From the NCBI GenBank assembly GCA_016716235.1, contig JADJWS010000007.1:186001-250000 (forward strand): a DNA stretch of 64,000 bases, given 5' to 3'. Shown in pieces: positions 16,995 to 26,300 of this stretch. A program made the position numbers and the translations under genes. The notes under the pieces were generated by a model. That model was not told the origin of the DNA. It saw nothing but the letters and a program-made list of their open reading frames with translations, and did not search any database. This DNA is from Candidatus Defluviilinea gracilis (lineage in GTDB: Bacteria > Chloroflexota > Anaerolineae > Anaerolineales > Villigracilaceae). The stretch's first letter is position 1. Every line of letters starts with the position of its first letter.

Positions 16995-17034
16995 GAACGT
17001 ATAATTGTCGCGTAGCGAAATTCGGAGGTGTATG

Positions 17035-17268
17035 ATGACACAACAACATGTGGTTTCAGACCCAAAAATCATGATGGGACAGCCTGTCGTCTCAGGCACG
17101 CGCATCACGGTGGATTTGATTCTGGAAAAAATATCGTCGGGCGAATCGTTCGAGCAGGTGCTGGCGGCTCATCCGCGCTTGACTCGCGAGGGCATCCAAG
17201 CCGCGCTAAACTTCGCGCGTGAAGTCTTGCGGGCAGATGTTGTTTACCCCATCGCCGAATCTGCTTGA
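17035..17268 (+). CDS. DUF433 antitoxin-like protein
   Basis: A 77-residue protein of the DUF433 family (VapB45-like antitoxins), usually paired with a DUF5615 PIN-like toxin. The characteristic core GQPVVSGTRITVDLILEKI, then HPRLTREGIQAAL, is complete and resembles an HTH antitoxin. I chose ATG 17035 over 17032 because GGAGG lies six bases before it. Its stop overlaps an ATG at 17268 (TGATG), the usual coupling to the toxin, but that toxin is only a stump. Confidence 0.85.
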   Translation: MTQQHVVSDPKIMMGQPVVSGTRITVDLILEKISSGESFEQVLAAHPRLTREGIQAALNFAREVLRADVVYPIAESA

Positions 17269-17375
17269 TGAAGATCCTTGCCGACGAAAGCGTGGATCAT
17301 GAAATTGAGTGGGGAAGATTCATAAATTGGAAACCGAGAATGGCAGGAGTATTTTATGAACGAGATTGTCTTTAA
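17268..17375 (+). pseudogene. Truncated DUF5615-type toxin stump
   Basis: An ATG overlapping the DUF433 stop opens a 35-codon frame beginning MKILADESVD, close to the usual start of DUF5615 PIN-like toxins. Similarity ends exactly where copy 2 of the rpiB 3' repeat begins (17307). The remaining codons read non-toxin sequence up to TAA at 17373. All later acidic catalytic residues are gone, so no toxin activity is expected. Confidence 0.65.
17307..17332 (+). repeat. Direct repeat, copy 2 (toxin breakpoint)
   Basis: The same 26 bases as 16951..16976 with one mismatch. It marks the point where the toxin frame loses homology. Confidence 0.8.
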
Positions 17376-17958
17376 GCCAAAACACAATTGGTTTTCAATC
17401 GTTTTTCTTGGTTTGCTAATCATTTCGTTAGGAGGCGCAGCTTTGGTAGTCGGATATGTAACTGGCGATAATGCCATTTTGGTGCTTGGCGTTCTTTTCG
17501 TTCTGATGGGGCTCTATTCAATTGGTAGAAGATCAACCTTGATAGTTATCGGTAATGCTGAAGTTGAGATGAAACGCTTATTTTTGCCTACCGTTGCCCT
17601 TGACTATGAAAATTTTACAGACTTTACAGGTGCTGCATTTATGTTTGGAAATAAAGGCATCCCTTTAGATGATATGACAAATGCACAGGAATTCGTAGAA
17701 ATATTTGCGCCAGTTCTTGAAGGGCAAAAGGTTCGATCAACAGGGAAATACGTTGCGGACGTAAACCGAACAAACAAGGCTCTGAAGTATGCGGCTATTC
17801 CATCAATCGTTATCACGCTTGCGGCGACATATATCTTGAAAGGGTATTTTAAACTGGAGTACGATGGAAAATTGGTTGGCGGACTTATATTTATTGTTAT
17901 ATTGTTTGTCATTTATTTTGGCTTACAAAAACTTGAAGAATACAACAAAGAGAAGTGA
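17356..17958 (+). CDS. Hypothetical membrane protein, four predicted helices
   Basis: A 200-residue protein with two hydrophobic helices near residues 13-33 and 38-55, a soluble middle (PH-like pattern RRSTLIVIGNAEVEMKRL ...), and two C-terminal helices near 148-163 and 175-191. The family is not recognised. The gene is visibly more AT-rich than the genes on either side and lies in the insert that separates rpiB from tal-pgi, so recent acquisition is likely. AGGAGT lies eight bases before the ATG. Confidence 0.7.
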   Translation: MNEIVFKPKHNWFSIVFLGLLIISLGGAALVVGYVTGDNAILVLGVLFVLMGLYSIGRRSTLIVIGNAEVEMKRLFLPTVALDYENFTDFTGAAFMFGNKGIPLDDMTNAQEFVEIFAPVLEGQKVRSTGKYVADVNRTNKALKYAAIPSIVITLAATYILKGYFKLEYDGKLVGGLIFIVILFVIYFGLQKLEEYNKEK

Positions 17959-17960
17959 CC

Positions 17961-20699
17961 ATGAGCCCTATTACTAAACTCACATCCCTCGGACAATCCC
18001 TCTGGTACGACAACATCCAGCGCAAAATTCTGGAAAACGGCGAATTCAAAGCGATGATCGAACGCGGCGACATTCGCGGCGTCACGTCGAACCCGAGCAT
18101 TTTCAACAACGCCATTGCCAAATCAACCGATTACGACTCCGCGCTTACTCCGCTCGCGTGGGCGGGCTGGGACACGAAGAAGATCTTTTGGCAACTCGTC
18201 ATCGAAGATATCAAAGCCGCGTGCGACGCGTTCCTGCCGTTGTATGAAGAATCCAACGGCGGCGACGGCTACGTCAGCATCGAGGTCACGCCCGATCTTG
18301 CGTACGACACCGAAAAGACCATCGCGCAGGCACAGCAATTGTGGGCGCGAGTGGCGCGTAAGAATCTCATGGTGAAAATCCCCGCTACCAAAGAAGGTAT
18401 CCCCGCGATTCGGAAATCCATCGCCGCGGGGATCAATATCAACATCACGTTGATCTTCTCACTCAAACGTTACGCCGAAGTGATGGACGCCTACCTCAGC
18501 GGACTCGAAGACCGCGTCAATGCGAAACAATCCATTGATCACATCGCGTCGGTCGCGTCGTTTTTTGTTTCACGCGTGGACACGAAAGTTGATCCGCAAC
18601 TTCCCGAAGGCTCCCCGCTCAAAGGTAAAGCCGCGATCGCAAATGCAAAACTTGCTTACGATGAATATCACAAAACATTCGCTGGCTCTCGCTGGGAAAA
18701 ACTCAAGTACAAAGGCGCGCGCGTGCAACGTCCGTTGTGGGCGAGCACTAGCACGAAAAATCCCGCCTATCCCGACACGTATTACGTGGACAACCTCATC
18801 GGTCCCGAAACGGTCAACACCATTCCGCCCGCCACGCTCGACGCCTTCAAAGATCACGGCACGGCGGCGCTCACGCTCATGCGCGGCGTGGACGAGGCGC
18901 AGAACGACATCGCCCAACTCGAAGCGCGCGGCATCTCGATGGATGTCGTGACGAAAGAATTGGAAGACGAAGGAGTCAAAGCCTTCGATGAGGCGATCAC
19001 GCATTTGCTTGCAACCATTGAAGAGCGGAGGAAGAACGCCGCCTCTTCTCTCGGACCTCTAACCGATTCAGTCGCGCAGCGTTTATCGCAACTGGAGGCT
19101 GATTCGGCTCCCGCCCGCCTGTGGAAGCATGATCCCACTCTTTGGGCTCCCGCGAAAGACAAGGCTGGTCAACACGAAGTCACCATCCGCATGGGCTGGC
19201 TGGACTCAACCGACAAGGCTCGCAAGAAAATAAAAGAATATCAAGATTTCGCCAAAGAAGTTCGCAGCGCAGGCATGGATCGAGCGTTGGTCATCGGCAT
19301 GGGCGGCTCGTCGCTCACTGCAGAAGTGTTGAGCCTGTTGTTTACTGCGCATGGAGAGAAGCCTTCGCTTTCAGTCGGCATTTTAGATTCCACCGACCCC
19401 GCGCAAGTGGCTGAAGCCGCGAAGAATTATCTTCCCGAAAAGACTCTCTACATCGTTGCCAGCAAATCAGGCGGCACGGCAGAGGTGATGGCAAACTTCC
19501 ATTACTTCTGGAAGTTGAGCAAGAAAGACGGCTCGCACTTCGTTGCCACAACCGATCCCAATACCTCGCTCGGAACATTAGCGCGAAAAAACGCGTTCAG
19601 AAAAGTTTTCCTCGCCGATGAATTCGTCGGCGGGCGCTACTCCGCGCTGACCGACTTCGGACTCGTCCCTGCCGCGTTGCTCGGAGTGGATTTGAATCAC
19701 CTCCTCGACCGCGCCGATTGGATGCGCTCTCAATGCGACGAACACGACCCTGCCGCGCGCAACCCTGGCATGGCGCTGGGAGCCGTCATTGGCGAATCCG
19801 CTCTCCACGGGCGAGACAAGTTGACCGTCGTGGCTGACGCGGCTTTGTCGCCGTTTGCAAATTGGATCGAGCAGATCATCGCCGAGTCCAGCGGCAAGAA
19901 TGGCAAGGGCATCCTGCCTGTGCCGCTCGAACCGATTGGCGATGTGAAAGAGTATGGCGACGATAGAATTTTTGTGTACCTGCGTCAAACAGGCGAACAC
20001 GATGATGCCATGACGAAACTTCGCAACGCAGGTCATCCTGTCATCCAATTACCGATTACTAATTACTACGACATCGGCGCTGAAATTTTCCGCTGGGAAA
20101 TCGCCACCGTCACCGCATGTTCGATCCTTGGCGTGAACGCGTTTGATCAGCCGAATGTCGAATCGAGCAAGAAGATCACGAAGGCGATGATTGCCGATTA
20201 CCAAAAGAAAGGCAAGTTGAAAGAAGGCAAGCCTGCGTGGAAGAAAGACGGCGTGAGCGTGTTTTCGCCGACCGCCGTGACGGGCGCGTCGTTGAATGCG
20301 GTGTTGAGCAAGTTCTTGAAGAAAGCGAAGGCAGGCGGCTATGTTGCGATCAACGCCTACCTGCCGCGCAACGATGAAATGACCGACGCTTTACAAAAGA
20401 TGCGCGCCGCGATCCGCGCCAAGACAGGCAACGCAGTGACCGCTGGATTCGGTCCGCGCTTTCAACATTCCACAGGTCAATTCCACAAAGGCGGACCGAA
20501 GAACGCGCTGTTCCTCGTCGTCACCGCCGATGCTGAAAAAGATTTGGATATTCCAACCGAAGGCTTGACGTATGGCACGCTCATCCGCGCGCAGGCATTA
20601 GGCGATTACGAAGCGCTGATCGAAGCGAAGAGGAAAGTGTTGCGCGTGCATTTGCCCTCGGTGAATGAAGTTGCTTATTTATTGAAGGCGTTGGAATGA
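17961..20699 (+). CDS. Bifunctional transaldolase / phosphoglucose isomerase
   Basis: A 912-residue fusion. Residues 1-370 are transaldolase: the substrate loop GVTSNPSIFNNAI near 36 and the Schiff-base Lys in NLMVKIPATKEG near 138. Residues from about 400 are glucose-6-phosphate isomerase of the fused type, with GMGGSSLTAEVL near 437, SKSGGTAEV near 516 and a C-terminal GPRFQHSTGQFHKGGP near 830. It joins the pentose phosphate pathway to glycolysis in one polypeptide. GTG 17955 is an alternative start; ATG 17961 has AGAAG spaced correctly. Its ATGA overlaps the next gene. Confidence 0.94.
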   Translation: MSPITKLTSLGQSLWYDNIQRKILENGEFKAMIERGDIRGVTSNPSIFNNAIAKSTDYDSALTPLAWAGWDTKKIFWQLVIEDIKAACDAFLPLYEESNGGDGYVSIEVTPDLAYDTEKTIAQAQQLWARVARKNLMVKIPATKEGIPAIRKSIAAGININITLIFSLKRYAEVMDAYLSGLEDRVNAKQSIDHIASVASFFVSRVDTKVDPQLPEGSPLKGKAAIANAKLAYDEYHKTFAGSRWEKLKYKGARVQRPLWASTSTKNPAYPDTYYVDNLIGPETVNTIPPATLDAFKDHGTAALTLMRGVDEAQNDIAQLEARGISMDVVTKELEDEGVKAFDEAITHLLATIEERRKNAASSLGPLTDSVAQRLSQLEADSAPARLWKHDPTLWAPAKDKAGQHEVTIRMGWLDSTDKARKKIKEYQDFAKEVRSAGMDRALVIGMGGSSLTAEVLSLLFTAHGEKPSLSVGILDSTDPAQVAEAAKNYLPEKTLYIVASKSGGTAEVMANFHYFWKLSKKDGSHFVATTDPNTSLGTLARKNAFRKVFLADEFVGGRYSALTDFGLVPAALLGVDLNHLLDRADWMRSQCDEHDPAARNPGMALGAVIGESALHGRDKLTVVADAALSPFANWIEQIIAESSGKNGKGILPVPLEPIGDVKEYGDDRIFVYLRQTGEHDDAMTKLRNAGHPVIQLPITNYYDIGAEIFRWEIATVTACSILGVNAFDQPNVESSKKITKAMIADYQKKGKLKEGKPAWKKDGVSVFSPTAVTGASLNAVLSKFLKKAKAGGYVAINAYLPRNDEMTDALQKMRAAIRAKTGNAVTAGFGPRFQHSTGQFHKGGPKNALFLVVTADAEKDLDIPTEGLTYGTLIRAQALGDYEALIEAKRKVLRVHLPSVNEVAYLLKALE

Positions 20700-21031
20700 G
20701 ATTAGCAGAACTCAAATGCGTCGCCTGTCGCGGCGGCGACCCCAGCCTGACCGAAGCCGAGATCGCCGAACTTCTTCCTCAAGTCCCCGAATGGCAACTC
20801 GTGGAGCGGGATGATATCCCGCGCCTACAGCGCATTTTCAAATTCAAAAATTACGCCCAGTCATTGGACTTCACCAACAAAGTCGCTGCCATTGCCGAAG
20901 AGCAGGATCATCATCCGCTGATCGTGCTGGAGTGGGGACGAGTCATGGTTCAGTGGTGGACGCACGTTGTGAAAGGCTTGCACAAGAACGATTTCATCAT
21001 GGCGGCGAAGACGGATAATTTGTTTTCGTAA
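20696..21031 (+). CDS. Pterin-4a-carbinolamine dehydratase
   Basis: A 111-residue protein of the PCD/DCoH family, dehydrating 4a-hydroxytetrahydropterins. The family core is clear: WQLVE, FKFKNYAQSLDF, AEEQDHHPLI near residue 73, and WWTHVVKGLHKNDF. The N-terminus carries CVAC, seen in longer bacterial members. The start overlaps the tal-pgi stop (ATGA). Some bacterial homologues have roles outside phenylalanine hydroxylation, and no hydroxylase is seen here. Confidence 0.9.
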   Translation: MRLAELKCVACRGGDPSLTEAEIAELLPQVPEWQLVERDDIPRLQRIFKFKNYAQSLDFTNKVAAIAEEQDHHPLIVLEWGRVMVQWWTHVVKGLHKNDFIMAAKTDNLFS

Positions 21032-21079
21032 CGCAACATATTGCAGATTGGCTATTAAACCGAGCAATACGAGAATAAC

Positions 21080-21245
21080 CCGCAGACCCCGAAGGGGTCA
21101 AATGATTATAGTATTGAAGGATGTATCACCACATTCAACCCCGAAGGGGTGTCACAGGTTGCTAATTTATGTCATCTGTCGCCACGGCGCCACGCGACGC
21201 CTTCGGGATTGGCTTTATGGCAACAATCCATATCGTGTTTGTTGC
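21080..21245. repeat. Intergenic ACCCCGAAGGGGT repeat region
   Basis: Two copies of a CCCCGAAGGGGT palindrome (near 21088 and 21140), the first followed by CAAATGATTATAG, then GC-rich sequence with CCTTCGGGA. This is the layout of dispersed intergenic repeats; no credible gene lies between the dehydratase and the alpha-galactosidase. Confidence 0.55.
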
Positions 21246-21298
21246 TAGATTTATTGGTTAATTTGCAACATTGCGCGTTTGCGGAAAGCGAGTTGCTA

Positions 21299-22921
21299 CT
21301 ACGATTCGATTTCCGCCCTCTGCCTCTTCTTCCTGAAAGCCGACTTGTTCAAGCGATGGAATAAATTCAACGCGAATGGTTGATTTCCCAGCCAGCCCAT
21401 GAACGAGGCGGGGAGTTTGGTTAGACCACGCGGGGGAGGGGGTAATGCTAGAGCGGATGAAAAGTCTACGATGCGGTCGTCAATTTGGAAGGTCGCGCGG
21501 TTGATGCGTTTCACTTGCGGAGACGCGGTTAGAAACTCGCGCAGGGACTCGCGCTCTGCTGGAGATATCCACTGCGGCAGTTCGGAGGTCGCTTTGAAGT
21601 TGCAGATGAAGGCGAGGTCTTGAAGAAGCTGTTTGTGTTCTGCTGAAAGCGAATTTTCTTTCCCTGAAAAGTAAACCACATCAGGATCAACGGCAATCAA
21701 CGGCTGAAGCCACAAGCGACTCACCGTTGTGCGGACGGCGTTTCTCACGCCAGGTGTTGTGAAGTTATAGAGCAGGGTTGCATCGCGCGGGTCTTCCCAT
21801 TTGTCGGAAACATCGGGTCCGATGCGGAGCGCGTCGCACAAGCCGAGCGATGGCAGGACTGGTGAGCCGCACGCGAGGAAATACGCATCCGTGCCCATGG
21901 CTTCGCGCATCACTTTCAATGCTCCGCGATACGCCTCTTCACTCGGCAGATCCACAAATCGTTTACCGGGCAATGCGCCCGCGTAGAGAAAATCCAATTT
22001 CAGATAATCGAATCCCCACGCGCGGACTTGTTTCATCAACGCGGCAAGCCATTCGAGCATGGCAGGATGTGTGACATCCAGCGCGTATAGTTGTTCGCCC
22101 CAGTTGAATCCTGCTGACGCAAATTTTCCATTTTCATCGCGCAAGAACCAATCGGGATGTTCACGAAATAAACGCGACGACTCGACGGTGATCAATGGCG
22201 CGAGCCACAGCCCAGCCTTTCGCCCAGTGGACTTAATCTTTTCTGCCAGCGCGTTCATGCCTGATGGGAATTTTCCGTTCACCTCCCAATCGCCGATGGA
22301 GGTTTGCCAGCCGTCGTCCACTTGCAGAACGTCGAAGGGCAGGTCGCCTAACTCGTCGAACGTGCGGAAGAGGATGGCTTCGTCAATGGCGGTGTACAGG
22401 CTGTACCACGAACACCAGACGCGCGGCGCGGGCTTGTCTGACTTTTTGCCGAAGCGTTTGCCCAATTCTTCGGCGTATTTTGCAAAGACAAATTCTTCGC
22501 TTCCGCGCGCGATGAACCACTCGCCATCGTCGCGTTCGTACCAACCCTTCGACATGCTCAGGGCAGCGCCCTCGAGTTGTGACTCGGAATTTTTTGACGA
22601 TAGTTGAACATGCGATTCCAATCCCAACGCGCCGACAAGCAAAATATCGTTCTCGTCTAATTCCACTGCGCCGATCCACGAACTGTGCGGCGACGTTTCA
22701 TTCACGTAGCGCGGATCAGTTTGCAGGGGATGGAGTATCGCGGGGCGTTGAACGGGGAGGGGGGGTGGCTCTGTCCACGCGGCGAGGGACCAGGATTGCC
22801 ATCCGTGGCGATAAAACTTCCGAGGAGGGCGAGGCAGGCTGACCGTCAGAAAAGAAGCGTTGATGACTAGGGGCGAGCCAGCCTGAGGCGGCGAATCCAG
22901 TTTGAGAGGGGGAGTCGGCAT
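21299..22921 (-). CDS. Alpha-galactosidase-like glycoside hydrolase (GH36/melibiase)
   Basis: A 540-residue cytoplasmic enzyme. The catalytic barrel shows DVLQVDDGWQ near residue 200, the nucleophile Asp in YLKLDFLYAG near 306, and the acid/base Asp in RIGPDVSDKWED near 368. It should hydrolyse alpha-galactosides such as melibiose; exact specificity is uncertain. I chose ATG 22921 over 22957, because the earlier one falls inside a hairpin repeat and GATAAT lies seven bases before 22921. A CTTCGAC...CTCAGG repeat fragment (22546..22567) is inserted in frame. Confidence 0.87.
   Translation of the reverse strand: MPTPPLKLDSPPQAGSPLVINASFLTVSLPRPPRKFYRHGWQSWSLAAWTEPPPLPVQRPAILHPLQTDPRYVNETSPHSSWIGAVELDENDILLVGALGLESHVQLSSKNSESQLEGAALSMSKGWYERDDGEWFIARGSEEFVFAKYAEELGKRFGKKSDKPAPRVWCSWYSLYTAIDEAILFRTFDELGDLPFDVLQVDDGWQTSIGDWEVNGKFPSGMNALAEKIKSTGRKAGLWLAPLITVESSRLFREHPDWFLRDENGKFASAGFNWGEQLYALDVTHPAMLEWLAALMKQVRAWGFDYLKLDFLYAGALPGKRFVDLPSEEAYRGALKVMREAMGTDAYFLACGSPVLPSLGLCDALRIGPDVSDKWEDPRDATLLYNFTTPGVRNAVRTTVSRLWLQPLIAVDPDVVYFSGKENSLSAEHKQLLQDLAFICNFKATSELPQWISPAERESLREFLTASPQVKRINRATFQIDDRIVDFSSALALPPPPRGLTKLPASFMGWLGNQPFALNLFHRLNKSAFRKKRQRAEIES
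22546..22567. repeat. CTTCGAC..GCTCAGGG repeat fragment inside the alpha-galactosidase gene
   Basis: CCCTTCGACATGCTCAGGG, a form of the common CCTGAGC(N)TGTCGAAGG dispersed repeat, read in frame as LSMSKGW. Related copies lie at 54600..54640 and 57663..57685. Confidence 0.6.
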
Positions 22922-22944
22922 AAGAGCGATTATCCAATAAAAAT

Positions 22945-22963
22945 GGCGGATTATCAATCCGCC
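22945..22963. repeat. Hairpin upstream of the alpha-galactosidase gene
   Basis: GGCGGATT, ATC, AATCCGCC: perfect eight-base stem, with an ATTTTT run on the minus-strand side. It may be a dispersed repeat or a small terminator. Confidence 0.5.
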
Positions 22964-22974
22964 CCACGATTTTG

Positions 22975-23003
22975 TTGACGGTCAATTATTGTTGTGGCAT
23001 AAT
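22975..23003 (+). promoter_or_regulatory. Promoter of the ileS T-box transcript
   Basis: TTGACG (22975-22980), 17-base spacer, CATAAT (22998-23003), then CTGCC. It places the transcript start near 23010. Confidence 0.7.
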
Positions 23004-23009
23004 CTGCCA

Positions 23010-23270
23010 AATCAAAGGCAGTGAAGAGAAGAGTAGGTTTGTGAGTCTGTCAGCGAGTGTGGGCGCGGTGTGAGCCACACCAGCGAGCAAATCGAAGATC
23101 ATCTCGGAGCCATTTTGCTGAAATCGAAGTAAGCGAATCGGAGTTGCCCTCCGTTATCAAAGCAGGGCGATGTTTGTCGCCGATGAGTGTCGCGCATTTG
23201 GCGTGAAATCAGAGTGGTACCGCGTGAGTTTTAACTCTCGTCTCTGGAAAGAGATGAGAGTTTTTGTTTT
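23010..23270 (+). promoter_or_regulatory. T-box riboswitch, isoleucine type
   Basis: A leader of about 260 bases before ileS. The conserved T-box sequence AGAGTGGTACCGCG is at 23211-23224. It is followed by a terminator hairpin AACTCTCGTCTCT / GAGATGAGAGTT and TTTTTGTTTT (23233..23270). A specifier candidate is the ATC isoleucine codon at 23098-23100 in GAAGATCATC. Uncharged tRNA-Ile should pair at both sites and prevent termination. The T-box core is certain; specifier placement is inferred from the downstream gene. Confidence 0.9.
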
Positions 23271-23280
23271 AAGTGCAAAA

Positions 23281-23334
23281 CGTCCCGCAGGTTTTCGTTC
23301 AAAACTTTGTTGCGCGATTCAAACCTGCGGGACG
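23281..23334. repeat. CGTCCCGCAGGTTT...AAACCTGCGGGACG hairpin repeat
   Basis: A 14-base inverted repeat with a 26-base centre, between the T-box terminator and the ileS ribosome binding site. Its relatives lie at 55375..55432 and, in altered form, 55797..55850 and 60601..60636. Confidence 0.7.
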
Positions 23335-23352
23335 GTGAAAGAGGAGATCATT

Positions 23353-26300
23353 ATGTTCAAACCAGTCAACTCCAAACTCAACGTGACTTCGATGGAAGAA
23401 GCCATGATGAAATTTTGGAAACAACGCGACATTTTCAAAAAGACGACGCAACAACGCGAAGGCGCGCCTGAGTATGTTTTTTATGAAGGACCGCCGACCG
23501 CGAACGGCAAGCCTGGCGTGCATCATGTGTTGGCGCGCGCGTTCAAAGATATGTTCCCGCGCTACAAGATCATGCGCGGATTTCACGTCTCGCGGCGCGG
23601 CGGCTGGGACACGCACGGTCTGCCCGTCGAAATCGAAGTGGAGAAACAACTCGGCTTCAAAAACAAACAACAGATCGAAGAATACGGGATCGATAAATTC
23701 AACGAGCTGTGCAAAAAATCCGTGTTCACGTACATCCAGGATTGGGAGAAACTCACCGACCGCATCGCGTTCTGGGTTGACCTCGAAGACGCCTACGTGA
23801 CCTACACCAACGACTACATCGAGTCGGTGTGGTGGATATTGAAAAATTTCTGGGACAAAGACCTGCTGTACAAGGGCTACAAAGTTGTGCCGTATTGCCC
23901 GCGTTGTGGCACGCCTCTTTCGGACCATGAGGTTGCCCTCGGCTACGACGACGCGATCGACCCTTCGGTCTTTGTGCGCATGCCGCTGGTGGATAAGCCC
24001 GACACATCACTGCTCGTGTGGACAACAACCCCGTGGACGTTGCCGTCCAACGTCGCTGTTGCCGCGCATCCCGAAGAAGAGTACGTGACTGTCGAACGCG
24101 ATAACGATGGCAAAAAAGAAAAGTTGATCCTCGTGAAGTCGCTCGTGCAAAAAGTGTTCGGTGACGAAGAAGTGAAGGTCGTTGAAACGTTCAAAGGCAA
24201 AAAGTTGAAGGACGTGAAATATCATCCACTGTTCACGTTCCTGCCGCCCGACAAGCCCGCACATTACGTCGTGTTGGGAGATTTCGTCACGACAGAAGAC
24301 GGCACAGGCTTGGTTCACATCGCGCCCGCGTTCGGTCAGGAAGACATGGAAATGTCGAAGCAACACAACTTGCCCGTGTTGATGACCGTTCTCCCCGACG
24401 GGACATTCGTCTCCGAGGTGACGCCATGGCGCGGAGTGTTCGTCAAAGACGCTGACCCAATGATCACCGAAGACCTGCGCGCGCGCGGACTGTTGTTCAA
24501 GGCGGGTGAGTACAAACACACCTATCCGTTCTGCTGGCGATGCGGAACTCCGCTGTTGTATTACGCGCGCGAGTCGTGGTACATCCGCACAAGCGCGTTC
24601 CGCGAGAAACTTGTCGGCTTGAACAACACCATCAATTGGGTTCCCGAACACACGCGTGAGGGACGGTTCGGCAATTGGCTCTCCAATAACATTGATTGGG
24701 CGTTGAGCCGTGAGCGTTATTGGGGCACGCCGCTTCCGATCTGGGAATGTGAGAACAAGCATCGCGAAGGCGTTGGCTCGGTGAAGGAACTCTCTGAAAA
24801 AGCGGGACGCGATCTCAGCGAACTCGATCTGCATCGTCCGTACGTGGATCAAGTCCATTGGGATTGCGCACAATGCGGCAAGCAAATGAGCCGCGTCCCC
24901 GATCTCATTGACGTGTGGTTCGATTCGGGTTCGATGCCCGTCGCGCAGTGGCACTATCCGTTCGAGAATAAAGATAAATTCGAGTCGCAGTTCCCCGCTG
25001 ATTACATCTGCGAAGCCGTTGACCAAACGCGCGGCTGGTTCTATTCGCTTCACGCTATCAGCACACTGCTATTCGACAAAGTTTCGTTCAAGAATGTTTT
25101 GTGTCTCGGCTTGATCCTCGATGGCGACGGGCAGAAGATGTCGAAGAGCAAGGGCAATATCGTTGCGCCATGGGACGTGCTGAGCGTTCACGGCGCCGAC
25201 GCGTTCCGCTGGTATCTTTACACGGCAACTCCGCCAGGGCAAGAGCGACGCTTCTCTTCCGATTTGGTGGGCGAGGTCATCCGCAACTTCACGCTAACGT
25301 TGTGGAACGTCTACTCGTTCTTCGTGACGTATGCGAATCTCGATAAACCCACCGTAACGACCATGCCAATCGCAACAAGCGACTTGGATCGCTGGCTGTT
25401 ATCTGAATTGAATGTGCTCGTCCGCGATGTGACGGAGGCGTACGAAAAATATGATGTGACCAACGCGACGCGTCCCGTCGAGGCGTTCGTCGAGAAATTG
25501 TCCACGTGGTATCTGCGACGTTCGCGCCGCCGCTTCTGGAAATCGGAATCGGACTCCGACAAGCAAGCCGCTTACTCGACGTTGTACACGGCTCTTGTCA
25601 CCCTCTCGAAGCTGGTCGCGCCCGCGATGCCTTTTCTCGCCGACGAGCTGTACCAAAACCTCGTCCGCTCTGTGGATGAGTCCGCGCCTGAGTCGGTGCA
25701 TCTTGCCGAGTGGCCCCAAGTGATGCCTGAGATGATAGACGAGTCGCTGAACCATGACATGGCGACCGTGATGAAACTCGTCTCGCTCGGACATTCCGCG
25801 CGGCAGAAAGCGAATCGCAAAGTCCGTCAGCCGCTTGCCGAAGCCGCGTTCTCTGTCGGAAATGCGAACGAACGCAAAGCCGTCGAAAACTATGCCGACC
25901 TGTTCGTGGACGAGTTGAACGTGAAAAAAGTCCGCTTGCTGGACGCCTCGACTGAAGCCGTATCGCATACGGTCAAGCCGTTGCCCAAGCAATTGGGACA
26001 AAAATACGGCAACAAATTCCCCGCGCTCCAAAAGGCGATCCTTGCCTTGAATGCGGAAGAAGTTGCGAAGACGCTGATGTCTGGCGAAGCGTTGAAAGTG
26101 AGCGTTGAAGGAGTCAACTACGAAATTTTGTCTGAAGAGGTGGATGTCAAGGCGCAGGCGAAGGAAGGATTCGCGGTTGCCGAAGATGGCGCGTATGTCG
26201 CCGCGCTCGTCACCGAGTTGACTCCCGAACTCGTACAGGAAGGTCTCGCGCGCGAATTTGTGCGGCGCGTGCAAGACCTCCGCAAGAGCGCGGACTTGGA

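Noticed and set aside
20806..20836. GTGGAGCGGGATGATATCCCGC in the pterin dehydratase gene resembling the repeat after ileS
   Set aside because: The encoded residues keep the normal family length and pattern before FKFKN, so chance similarity is more likely than insertion.
23170..23352. Upstream in-frame ATG for ileS
   Set aside because: It lies inside the T-box leader and would be translated through the terminator hairpin; ATG 23353 has the ribosome site.
24007..25053. 348-codon minus-strand frame opposite ileS
   Set aside because: ileS shows HIGH- and KMSKS-type motifs through this stretch; the antisense frame has no recognisable domain.
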